A DNA stretch of 64,000 nt, taken from positions 2,032,246-2,096,245 of the forward strand of contig LNAC01000164.1 in the NCBI GenBank assembly GCA_002007465.1, read 5' to 3'. The stretch is from Ailurus styani. Lineage: Eukaryota; Chordata; Mammalia; Carnivora; Ailuridae. The first letter of the stretch is position 1. Every line of letters begins with the position of its first letter. Under the pieces are notes generated by a model, which ran no database searches, had not been told where the DNA came from, and saw nothing but the letters and a program-made list of their open reading frames with translations. The position numbers and the translations under genes were made by a program. This document shows positions 52,511 through 62,545 of this stretch, piece after piece.

Positions 52511-53029
52511 TGGCCTTCAAAAAAATAATCAAAAAGAATTTGTTAAGCATCTACTGTATGCTAGACACTGAGCCAAGACCTGGGGGTTGTACGGGGCCAT
52601 TGGGTGCCCACAGGGGCTCAAACAAGAGTTACCCCAGCCCCACCTTTGTTCTCTTTGTTCTTTGGGCCCCGGACAGGTATCTGGGGGACTGACTTGAAAT
52701 GCTGGCTGTGTGAGGATTCCAGAGGCTGTTTGATGCATGCTGCCCTGAGACCATGGTGGAAAGCCACAGCTGGATCCAAGTTCCATGGCTGTGCAGCTGG
52801 TGGAGTCCTCACCATCAAAGATTATGGGACAGTAAAATAGGGCAAGCACAAAAAGAGATCTTTAGAAGCAGACCACCGAGCTCTGCCCTTGGCCGTGGAC
52901 TTACCTGGTCCATAGTTTTTTTTGTTTTTGTTTCTGTTTTTTAAACCAATAACTGGAATGAAGACCTAGAGGCATGCTCAACGTGTATGCAGAAACTGGA
53001 AGATGGGGAGAGATGACACCAGAAGGCAG

Positions 53030-53230
53030 AAAGAGGCAGCGGAGCGAGTAGTTAAGATCATAATGTCTGCATCCAGACTAACTGGGTTCTAATCCTAGTT
53101 CATTTATGATTGGGTCAACTTGGGAAAGTCACTTAACCTCTCCGTGCTTCCATTTCCTCACGTCTAAAATGGGGCTAACAGCAGCTCCCTGGTAGGGTTG
53201 CTCTGAAGTCTAAGTGAGGCTGTTCCACGT
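53030..53230 (+). mobile_element. MIR
   Basis: AGTCACTTAACCTCTCCGTG, then CTAAAATGGGGCTAACAGCA. Confidence 0.8.
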
Positions 53231-53589
53231 CTGGCCTGGAGTTAGTGTAAAGGAGTGTGCTACTCTTACCTTATCAGGACTGGCTGGAGGGTTAAGTCAA
53301 AACTAACTAGATGGAATTTAATGAGGACAAATGGAAAAGCTGACATTCAGATTCTAACAAAGCAACTGTACAGTTTCAGGGTCAGGAAGACTTGGCTGGG
53401 CATCCATCCATTCATCTGTCCATGAGAAGCAGCCCAAGGTGGCCAGTGATTTTCAGGGCAATTGCAGCCAACCCTGTAATTAGGACCTTCCGTGGCATTC
53501 ACTGAGATACGGCATCCAAAACCAAGGGGGTGACAACCCCACCGAGTTATGAGCCTCAAAGTCAATGGTGATCACCCTTTGTCGGGGGG

Positions 53590-54290
53590 AGGGGGGCGGG
53601 TGTGTGCAAGCATTCTGTAGAAAAGTTGAACAGTTTCTTATAAAACCAAACACACAACTACCCTATGACCCAGCAATTCCACTTCTATTCCAAGAGAAAT
53701 GAAAACATATGTTCACACAAAGACTTGTACAGGAATGTTCCTAGCAGCTTTGTTTACAATGGCCCCAAACTGAAACCAGCCCCGGTGTCCACAGAGAGGC
53801 CAGAGGATTAACAAACTGCTACACATCCATACAATAGAATTCCCCTCAACAATAAAAAGGAACAAACTACTGGGGCACCTCAGTTAGGTGTCTGCCCTCA
53901 GCTCAAATCATGATCCCAGGGTCCTGGGATCGAGCCCCGAATGGGGAGAGGGAGAGCCCTGCTTCTCCCTCTCCCTCTGTTCCCCACCCCCTGCCAGCTC
54001 ATGCGATCTCTCTCTGTCTCTCTCTCAAATAAACAAACAAAATCTTTAAGGAAAGACAGTTGTGGGCAAAGAGGTAGCTATAAGCATGTTCACTACAAAA
54101 TCATCATAACGGCAAAAAGTCGTAAACAACTTCCGTGTCCTAAACTAGGGCATTGGTTGAAGAAATCGTGGTGTCCTTCTGCCCTGGAGAATTGCGCAGC
54201 AATTAAAATGGTACATCACAAATATTGGCTGAAATGGGAAGACATTCTCACTACATACATAGCTGAGAAGGAAAAGCAGATCTCTGGGGT
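53590..54290 (+). mobile_element. Old L1 ORF2/3' fragment with internal SINE
   Basis: CCCTATGACCCAGCAATTCC, then AAGACTTGTACAGGAATGTT. After the SINE at 53872 it resumes with AAACTAGGGCATTGGTTGAA. Frames are broken. Confidence 0.75.
53872..54049 (+). mobile_element. CAN-SINE with head deletion
   Basis: The head reads GGGGCACCTCAGTTAGGTG, lacking the usual GGGTGGCT segment of box A. The tail is AAATAAACAAACAAAATCTT. Confidence 0.88.
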
Positions 54291-55869
54291 TACCCTGCCC
54301 TTCACTAGAGGCCCCATCCTAATCCCTGGAGTTCTTGGGGGCTTTGGTTTCTCCTTCTCACAGCTGGCTCTTGCTGTCCTATTTCCATGGAGATCTCCAT
54401 TTCCCATCTGCCCCTCACACACGGCCCCATTTCCCCTTGCGGCTCCCTGGGGGTACACCCCCTTATTCCTTCACACCTCCAGTGCCGCCAGTCAAGGCAA
54501 AAATAAGGGGAGAGCTCATGGCGTAGCTGGACCTTGCGGGGCGCCTTCTTTGGGGGCTCAAGATGGCAGCCTTCACCCCTCCAATCTGAAGGGGGCAGCT
54601 GCCAACGGGAACCCGGGTTTGCTTTGCCCCCATGCATCTGGGAGGAGGAAGGTGACTGAAGGGGAAAGCAAATGGCTTTTGGGAGCTTGTGGGGAGGGCA
54701 GTGCTCCAGGAAACTTTTCCCACCCCTCTAGCATGGCCCTCAGAAACTCAGAACTGTTCTTTACGATCAGAATTATTTCATTCTCTTTGTCCCGTCTGTT
54801 AGTCTTCCAGAGAAAACCTGTCCTCACAACCAAATGACCCTGGAAGGTGTTAAGTTAAGCAGAAACTACCTTCCTCCCCTAAAAGGCCTCCCCTCCCACC
54901 AGCTTTGGCCTCCGCCTTTATTAGCACACGCTGGCAGCCGTCTGGAAGGAAAGTCTCGAGGAGCTAAATAAAAGGGGCTGCCTTTGGGTGGTGAGATTAT
55001 GAGCAATTTTTCCTTGGGTGTATTTTCTAATTCCCCTCTAACAAACACATGTTCTCTTCTGTACTGAGGGAAAAAACAGTCACCACAGGATACCCACCCA
55101 GAGTACACCTAGGGGAGAGCCCCTCAGGGGATGCAGGCCTGGAGAAGGTGTTTATGCGGGGCTGGGCCCATTTAAGTTAGAGAGAAGTCTTGCGGGCGGC
55201 TGGGAGGGTAGAGACCTCTCTGCTGGCCCCCTGGAGCTTACAAGAGCAGATGCACATGCTCTGTGCTCCACAGGGGGCGCTAGTTCCAACAGCTGGACAG
55301 CACAAGAAGGCCAGTTCTCATTGAAAAGGACTGCCCTACAGTGGAACAGATGGCCTTTTAAGGCAGTGAGCTCCCTGTCATCTGAAGCATGCAAGCAAGA
55401 TGGGCGGCTGTCTGCTAGGAGGGCTAGAGAGATTTCTAAGCTGACCAAGAGAATGGCCTGAAGGTCTCTGAGCTCCCTTAAAGCAATTCGGACAAGCTTA
55501 TCAGCCACCCTGACAAAGGGTCAAGGGAACTCTGAGGCCATTGATAATACTGGTGACAGAGGAGGTGGTCAGGGCGGGTTTCCTGGAGGAGAAAGCCAGG
55601 TCACTGTCCTGGCCCCTCAATCTCCAGCCTGTGGCTATATATTTTACTGACTCTCTTGTCTGGAGTCCTTTTGTCCTTTCTGAATAAAAAGGAACAGGGC
55701 CTCAGTCTCTGCCATGTTGCATGATCCTGGATGACTCCCTGCTCCTCTCTGCGCCTCAGTCTGCCTCTCTGTTCAATGGTCTCAGCTGAAACCATCCATG
55801 TTTTTTTCTCCAGGGGTGGTCAAACTGGTAGTCACACACTTATATGACAAAAGGGGGGTGGGGGTGGGT
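54291..55869. other. Intergenic stretch, no gene
   Basis: Largely unique. It includes a CTCF-like motif (55264) and a short MIR-like phrase near 55735-55790 (CTCTGCGCCTCAGTCTGCC). A long open frame crosses 54050-54837 but has no support as a gene. Confidence 0.55.
55264..55282 (+). promoter_or_regulatory. Candidate CTCF motif, plus orientation
   Basis: TGCTCCACAGGGGGCGCTA has a perfect AGGGGGCGC core and matches the 19-base consensus at about 15 positions; the upstream half is weaker. Intergenic. Motif match only. Confidence 0.4.
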
Positions 55870-56068
55870 GTATTTGTTTTTTAGAGAAAGAAATTGAGAG
55901 AGAGCGCACGCATGCGGGGGGGGGGGGCTGCCAGAGGGAGAGGGAGAGATAGAGCTCCAAGCAGAGCGCAGAGCCCAAGGCAGGGCTCAATCTCACAACC
56001 TGGACATCGTGACCTGAGCCAAGATCAAGAGTCGGACACTTAACTGAATGAGCCACCCAGACGCCCCT
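55870..56068 (-). mobile_element. CAN-SINE
   Basis: Inverted copy ending in GAGCCACCCAGACGCCCC, with a 12-base G-run near 55917-55928. Confidence 0.88.
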
Positions 56069-57340
56069 GGTTGGTGTATCTTTTTGAGTGGATTCTGGTT
56101 GTATGCCAGTTTACAGCCCTTGAGACTTCTTGGGTCTAATGCTCAGAGGAGACTCAGCAGACGTGGCAGGGGCCCCAGACGCAGGCCAGGGGTTCAACCG
56201 GGTGTTCTAGAACTTCCTCCCCAGCTCAAAGCATAGGGGGAAGGTCAGGAAGAGGCCCGCTGTTACTATGCCATTGTTACCTTGGTGATGGGGGCATACA
56301 TCTGAGCTCACCCTAGAGGCCGTGAACCCCTCCTCCCCAGGGCCTCAGGGTGGGGTCTCAAGCCCCAGCCCCCCTCCCCAGCCTGTAAGACCCTGCCCAA
56401 AGCAGGAGGGTGCTCCGATGAGGCAGGGAGCGGGGAGGGCCAGGTGAGGCCAGGAGACAGATGAACAAAACCACACCGCACCTGCGGATGAACTCAGCCA
56501 GGGCGGGGCAGTGGTTAGAGCAGAGGGTCAGGCAGGCTGGGTCTGAATCCCTGTGCTGAGAGACCCTGGGCAAGTGACTCCCACTTCTCTGGGCCCGTGA
56601 GGATAAAACGCAACGTCTCTGGGACGACGGTGAAGTCCTGGTTTCATTTTATTCTCTCACCCCCGACCACCTGGAAACCGCGGAGCCCCGCCTCTCTGCA
56701 CACCCTACCTTCCCTCGCACAGCCCTTGCCCACCCGCCTCGTCTCCTCGGCTCGGAGTCCTCGGCTGCCCCCGTGCGGCGCTTCTCGGCACTGCAGCAGC
56801 CGGCCTCGCGAGCCCAGGCCTTGGCCCGCGCGCCCCTTGCTGCCTCGCAAAGGCGGGGCTTGGACGTGTCTCCTGGGCTCAGGCAGACAAGCCCTCGCCT
56901 TCAAAATGTCAAAGACTGGTAGCCATTCTCGGAAACGCGCCTCAACCCGCAGGTATGGTCCCGCATCCTTCTTGCAGGCTCCAGGCCGGTGGTAGGAGCC
57001 TGGGCAGCCGCACAGCGCCCCCCTGGCTGGGACGGCCACTGTAGGCGGGAAGGAAGTGGACACAGCACAGATCACATAATGTTCGGAAGCTTCTGGGGGT
57101 GTCCACACACACACACACACACACACACGCACGCACCCACATAGGTCAGGCCTCCACGTGCATATGTGTGCACACAGCCACAAGCCCCATGGCCCCAAGC
57201 CCCCACACTGGGCATGCGCACTGTCCCCCCCCCACACACACACAGCAGCATCTCAGCCCAATCAGCCCGTCTTGCCGTCCATCCATCCCTCTGTCCCGCG
57301 TCTCCCTTCCTCCCCATGACTTGAGGAAACTGACCGCACT
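56069..57340. other. Intergenic stretch with CpG-enriched patch and (AC)n
   Basis: A CpG-rich patch covers about 56680-57010 (for example CGGCCTCGCGAGCCCAGG and GCCCGCGCGCCCCTTGC). A MIR-like piece lies at 56510-56620 and a CA repeat at 57104-57135. I see no protein-coding gene. The patch could be a small non-coding promoter. Confidence 0.45.
57104..57135 (+). repeat. (AC)n microsatellite
   Basis: About 13 AC units followed by GCACGCACCC. Confidence 0.92.
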
Positions 57341-57349
57341 CTAAATTCC

Positions 57350-57640
57350 AAATATAAACTCCTCTCTATGGCCTAAACCGCTCCCCACCCCTCAGACCAC
57401 ATTTCCCACCACCAGCCCCTTGCCCATTATCTATTCACTATTTCTCCAGCAAAAATATGCGGCACTCACTCACACTTCAAGTCCACTGCCCTGACTGTTC
57501 CCTCTCCCTGAATTGTTCTTCCTCCAGATCCTCTCCACTGGCTGCCTCCTTCCCTTCTTAATTTAAATACCACCTCCTTCCAGACCACCAGAGTTAAGAA
57601 GAGGCTCCCTACCCTTCATCGTCTCAAAACCTGTTTACTT
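57350..57640 (+). mobile_element. L2 LINE fragment
   Basis: CTCTCTATGGCCTAAACCGC, then TTTAAATACCACCTCCTTCC and AAGAAGAGGCTCCCTACCC. Confidence 0.65.
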
Positions 57641-58200
57641 CAAAATGTGTATCCTAATCATTAGAGAAATGCAAATCAAAGCCACAGATACCACCTCTAA
57701 TGGGTGTGACCAATATTAAAAAAGAAAAAAAAAGAAAGAAAAGAACAAGGGCTGGCAAGGAAAAAATGGAACACTTATGCACCTTTGGTAGGAATGTAAG
57801 AGTGCGCAGCTGTTGTGGAAAACAGTATGGTGGTTCTTCAAAAAGCTAAAAATGAAATTACCATACAATCCAACAGTTGCGCTTCTGGGTATAGACACAA
57901 AAGAATCGAAAGCAAGGTCTTGAAGAGATTTTTGCACACCCACATTCGTAGCAGCAGTATTCACCATAGCGAAGAGGGGAAAGCAACCCTGGTGTCCATT
58001 GATGGAGGAGTGGATAAACGAAATGGGGCGTATACAGAAAAATGGATATATTATTCAGTCTTAAAAAGGAAGGGAATTCTGATACAGGCTACAACATGGA
58101 TAAACCTGAGAACATGGTGCTAAGTGAAATAAGCCTGTCACAAATATAAATACTTACAATTTCACTTATATGAACTCTCTAGAATAGTCAAACTTGCTGT

Positions 58201-58300
58201 GTCTGGCTGGCTCGGTCTGTGGAGTAAAGGACACTTGATCTGAGGGTTGTGGGTTCTAGCCCTGCGTTGCATATAGAGATTACTTAAAAATAAAATATTT
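58201..58300 (+). mobile_element. CAN-SINE tRNA-like head, short
   Basis: GGCTGGCTCGGTCTGTGGAG box A and GGGTTGTGGGTTCTAGCCC box B region, ending ACTTAAAAATAAAATATTTT. Confidence 0.75.
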
Positions 58301-58308
58301 TATTTATT

Positions 58309-58488
58309 TTTTTAAGATTTTATTTATTTATTTGAGAGGGAGAGAGCACAAGCAGGGGGACTGGGAGAGGGAGAAGCAGGCTCCCTGCTGAGCAGGGAGC
58401 CTGATGCAGGGCTCGATCCCAGGACCCCGCGATCATGACCTGAGCTGAAGGCAGATGCCCAACCGACTGAGCCACCCAGGCATCCCCA
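58309..58488 (-). mobile_element. CAN-SINE, inverted relative to 58201
   Basis: TTTTAAGATTTTATTTATTT tail on the plus strand and GAGCCACCCAGGCATCCCC inverted head. Confidence 0.92.
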
Positions 58489-58744
58489 AAATAAAATATT
58501 TTTTTAAAAAATAGAATAGTCAAACTCACAGAGACAAAAAGTAGAATGGTGGCTGCAAGGGGCTGGGGAAGTGGAGGAAATGGAAAGTTATTGATTAAGG
58601 AGGATAGAGTTTCAATTTTGCAAAATGAAAAGTTCTGGGGATGAGTGGTGGTGACGGCTGCCTGTCAATGTGAATGTGCTTAATACAGCTGAACTGTACA
58701 CTGAAAACCGGTTAAGATTTTTAAAAAATTGTTAAGATAGTAAT

Positions 58745-58928
58745 TTCTCTTTTTTTAGATTGTATCTATTGAGAGGGAGAGCACACAAGCAGGGGTAGCA
58801 GCAGAGGGAGAGGAAGAGGCAGACTCCCCACCAAGCAGAAAGCCTGATGGAGGGCGGGCTCCATCCCAGGACACTGGGATCATGACCCGAGCTGAAGGCA
58901 GAACCCACTGAGCCCCCCAGGTGCCCCA
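58745..58928 (-). mobile_element. CAN-SINE
   Basis: Inverted copy from TTTTTTTAGATTGTATCTAT to CCCCCCAGGTGCCCC. Confidence 0.88.
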
Positions 58929-59029
58929 AGATGGTAATTTTTATGTTATGTTGTATCTTACCACAATCAAAAATAACAAAAAATAGGTAGCAAACAAGCG
59001 TTTGCTTGTTCAATCCCACCTCACTCATT

Positions 59030-59480
59030 AAACTGGGAACTCCATCACAGCAGGGCTCTGTCTTTGGGGTACACCTACTAAGTGCTGCCGCTCACTGACG
59101 ACATGGGGAACCAGGCGGACAAGGTGAAGGCTTAAGGCTCACAGCCTTCGGGGAGGGGAGAATAACACCGAACAAACAAGTAAACAAAACCACCACCATA
59201 GAAGAGTGAAATGTCAGAGTGGCTTCACCAGAGACAGATCAGCTGGTCTGGGGGGCACACCATCCTGGAGGAGGTGACCTTTATGCAAAGACCCAAGAAA
59301 CAATCAAATCAGTCACCAAGTATCACGGTTGCAGACAAAATGAAAAGGAAGTGCAAAGGCCCTGAGGTGAGCATGAGCCTGGTGTGTCAGAGGAACAGCA
59401 GCGAGAGGAGGGGGGAAGCAAAGTAGAGAGGATAGAAGGAAGACCTGGGAGAGGAAGAGGAGATGGAGGGCATTCCTGGG
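59030..59480 (-). mobile_element. L2-like LINE fragment, antisense
   Basis: GTGACCTTTATGCAAAGACC and AGTGCAAAGGCCCTGAGGTG are phrases of antisense L2 3' sequence. Confidence 0.55.
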
Positions 59481-59562
59481 GGCAGAGGAGGGAGGGCCCA
59501 CCAATTCACCAGCCTCCTCCTCCCTAACCAGTGAGCTTCTATGAATGGCAACCTCGAAGTGC

Positions 59563-59742
59563 ATGAAGCCTGGGTGGCTTGGTCAGTTAAGCATCTACCT
59601 TCAGCTCAGGTCATGATCCCAGGGTCCTGGGATCAAGCCCCACGTCAGACTCCCTGTTCTTCGAGGAACCTGCTTCTCCTTCTCCCCTACTTGTGCTCTC
59701 TAGCTCTTTGTCTCTCAAATAAATAAATAAAATCTTAAAGAA
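59563..59742 (+). mobile_element. CAN-SINE
   Basis: GCCTGGGTGGCTTGGTCAG head and AAATAAATAAATAAAATCTT tail. Confidence 0.92.
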
Positions 59743-59780
59743 AAATGCTTTCTGCAGATCAGCTCAAGAACGTTCACACC

Positions 59781-59983
59781 AGGGCGCCTGGGTGGCTCAG
59801 TGGGTTAAAGCCTGGCCTTCGGCACAGGTCATGATCTCAGGGTCCTGGGATCCAGCCCCGCATCGGGCTCTCTGCTCAGCGGGGAGCCTGCTTCCTCCTC
59901 TCTCTCTGCCTGCCTCTCTGCCTCCTTGTGATCTCTCTCTGTCAAATAAATAAATAAAAATATCTTGAAAAAAAAAAAAAGAA
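59781..59983 (+). mobile_element. CAN-SINE, mustelid-type, with duplication
   Basis: Flanked by CGTTCACACCAG and TGTTCACACCAG. Variant body GTGGGTTAAAGCCTGGCC and CTGCCTGCCTCTCTGCC tail. Confidence 0.93.
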
Positions 59984-60201
59984 TGTTCACACCAGAAGAG
60001 TCTTAACCACCCTGTGCTGCCCGCTCCTCCCCTGCCTTCCTCAAGGACCCAGTCTAAGGAGTCTCTTTCTTCCCACCCAGCTCCTCCTCTCCCCTCTGCC
60101 TCAGGTGTGAGGGCCTGTGACAGGCAGCAGGCTGCTGGAGGATCCCTGCCACGAGGTTTTTGTTCCTCCCTTCTCTGTCTCTCAAAAGCAAGGCAAGTAG
60201 A

Positions 60202-60389
60202 GGGGCGCCTGGGTGGCTCAGTCGGTTAAGCGTCTGCCTTCAGCTGAGGTCATGATCCCAGGGTCCTGGGATCGAGTCTCGCATTGGACTCCCTGCTCAG
60301 CAGGGAGCCTACTTCTCCCTCTGCCCCTTCCCCACTTGTTCTCTCTCTCTCTCTCAAATAAATAAATAAAATCTTAAAAAAAAAAAAAA
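60202..60389 (+). mobile_element. CAN-SINE with exact 10-bp duplication
   Basis: GGCAAGTAGA at 60192-60201 and 60390-60399 bracket a near-consensus element. Confidence 0.95.
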
Positions 60390-60399
60390 GGCAAGTAGA

Positions 60400-61000
60400 T
60401 AGAACCTACCTCCTCCCCCTCACCCAGCTGGGGACAGAAACCCATCTCCAGCTTCTTCACAGCCTGTTTCTAAGGCCCATCTATAGGCCTTGACCTTGGG
60501 GAGCCCCATCTTAAAGGGAGGGAACCAGGAACCCCTGGGGCTTGCCAGGATGGAGGGCAACTTGGTAGTCAGTGAAAAGGCCCTCCAAGGCCAGAGACGG
60601 CATCACCTTCAGGCCTGAAATCCCTCCTTCCCCCAAATCCCTCCACTGCCCCAAACCCTGAACTGTGACACATCAGGAGAGAACAAGACCCCAGGGTGCC
60701 TGGGGTCTTCACCAGCTGGGAGACATGTTGTACAAAAGGAGGCACATCCATTCCAACCAGCAGTCCTGGGCTCCGGGAATGGAAAGCCTGACCCACCACA
60801 CTGGCTCCCCAGAGAGGGAATGCCCAGAGCTGGGAGGCCCCGAATCCCCCCCTCACAGTTCCACACCCTAAGGTGGACATGAGGTGTCTTCCACCCAGGA
60901 CGGTTCCATTGCAGGACCCAGCACAAAATGCAAATACGGAGCCCCTTGTCCAAAGAGCAAAGGAATGTACTCAAGGCAGTCAAATATTAAACTAAATACA
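60400..61000. other. Intergenic stretch, no feature recognised
   Basis: Unique-looking until about 60896. The A-rich text before 61000 (CAGCACAAAATGCAAATACG) looks like an old interspersed repeat that I cannot name. Confidence 0.5.
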
Positions 61001-61200
61001 GGGGCGCCCTGGTGGCTCAGTCGGTTAAGCATCTGCCTTTGTCTCAGGTCATGATCCCAGGGTCCTGGGATCAAGCCCAGCATCGGGCTCCCTACTGGAG
61101 TAGAGAGTCTGCTTCTCCCTCTTCCTCTGCCCCCTGCCCCTCCCCCTGCTCGTGCTCTCTCTCGCTCTCTATCTCAAATAAATGAAATCTTTTTAAAAAA
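61001..61200 (+). mobile_element. CAN-SINE
   Basis: GGGGCGCCCTGGTGGCTCAG head and CTCAAATAAATGAAATCTTT tail. Confidence 0.92.
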
Positions 61201-61298
61201 ACGAAATATATAAAAAGATTTTTCCTTGCCTCTCTGGTCTCTCGACTTGCCATGACATTTTTTTATTTGTTATATGACGTCATTCTAGGTAAAGAAAA

Positions 61299-61338
61299 AT
61301 TAAAAATTTAAACAACAAATTAAAAATTTAAACAACAA
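61299..61338 (+). repeat. 20-bp perfect tandem duplication
   Basis: AATTAAAAATTTAAACAACA is repeated once, head to tail, in AT-rich sequence. Confidence 0.97.
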
Positions 61339-61400
61339 GCATGAGTTTTACCATTCGCCTTTATATTATGCAATACCAGTTTTAAAATGCAAATATAAGG

Positions 61401-61607
61401 ACGACTGAGTGTCTCAGTCGGTTAAGCGTCTGCCTTGGGCTCAGGTCACGATCCCAAGGTCCTGGGATCGAGTCCCACATCGGGCTTCCTGCTCACGGGG
61501 GAACCTGCTTCTCCCTCTCCCTCTGACTGATGCTCCCCCTGCTTATGCTCTCTCTCCCTAACAAATAAATAAATAAAATCTTTTTTAAAATATATTTAAA
61601 AAATAAG
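61401..61607 (+). mobile_element. CAN-SINE with exact 14-bp duplication
   Basis: ATGCAAATATAAGG at 61387-61400 and 61608-61621 flank the element. The head has drifted to ACGACTGAGTGTCTCAGTCG. Confidence 0.95.
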
Positions 61608-61621
61608 ATGCAAATATAAGG

Positions 61622-62050
61622 GCATTTCACTTGTATGCAGAATCATCAAAATGACACAATTTGTATTTTGAAGTTTACTCCTGCACACATATTTCATTCT
61701 TACCTGAGCAGTGGGAACACAGCACAAACTGACTCAATTATTTTTATTTCACTTGATTCACACACATTCTACCAACACTCTACCTTTGGCTGACTGCTAA
61801 GTAAGAAGGACTGAAAGGAAAAGGAACTGTGGGTTGCTTGATCTTTCCCTGTGCTGTGGCTTGGCGGACAGAGTAAGGCGTTGGCTTATCCAGGTGGGGG
61901 AGGCGCTTTGGCAAAGAAGCCGGTAGGAAAACCTGAGGGGTTACTAGGGGGCTCTGATGCTCCAGCCTGTCTGGTCCCCATAAAGGAGCCATGAGAGATG
62001 AGGGCACAGAGGTGGCAGGTCACACAGAGGCCCTGAGTGGCCTCCATTGG
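61622..62050. other. Intergenic stretch, no feature recognised
   Basis: AT-rich on the left, probably an old repeat cut by the SINE at 61401, then unique sequence. Confidence 0.5.
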
Positions 62051-62059
62051 GCCTTATTC

Positions 62060-62545
62060 CAATTTTCACCATGCCATGCCTGCCTAAAACCTTCTGTGGC
62101 TCCCCAGCGCCCTCAGGATGAAATCCCCAGCCCTATCCCTGAGCACCAAGGCCCTGCCTCCCTCCCACCCCAGCTCACTGCCACACCTTCTTCTGCAGCC
62201 ACATCTAGCTCTCCTTGAACCAGGGGCTCAGGACCAGCCCTTCATTCTACCCTAGAATGCTCTTCTCCACCATACCCCTTCTTCTGGCTAATGTACACTC
62301 ATCCTTTGGGTCCAGACATGAATATCACCTCCTCCAAGAAGCCTTCTCTCACCTCCCAGTCCAGGTCAGCCACCTCCTCTGGTCTGTCACAGGCCCTGTG
62401 CTCCCCCCATCACTGCCTGGCCCGCCTTCCCCTGTCATATCCCTTCCCTCACTACCAATGGGCTCTCCACAGGCAAGGACTGACTTTTATCCAGGTCAGG
62501 AGCCCCGGATGCAACACACAGTAGGCATTTAGTAGCAGTTGTCAA
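62060..62545 (+). mobile_element. L2 LINE 3' end
   Basis: AACCTTCTGTGGCTCCCCAG, then CACCTCCTCCAAGAAGCCTT, ending near CACACAGTAGGCATTTAGTA. Confidence 0.8.

Larger units (their letters stand above)
57650..58980 (+). mobile_element. L1 3' end with three SINE insertions
   Basis: TCATTAGAGAAATGCAAATC, then GTGGAAAACAGTATGGTGGT and GAAAACCGGTTAAGATTTTT, through to CTTACCACAATCAAAAATAA. Interrupted by SINEs at 58201, 58309 and 58745. Confidence 0.8.

Noticed and set aside
56597..56995. 132-codon plus-strand frame over a CpG-rich patch
   Set aside because: Pro/Arg/Ser-rich with no recognisable domain and no splice support. The CpG patch is kept as a separate observation.
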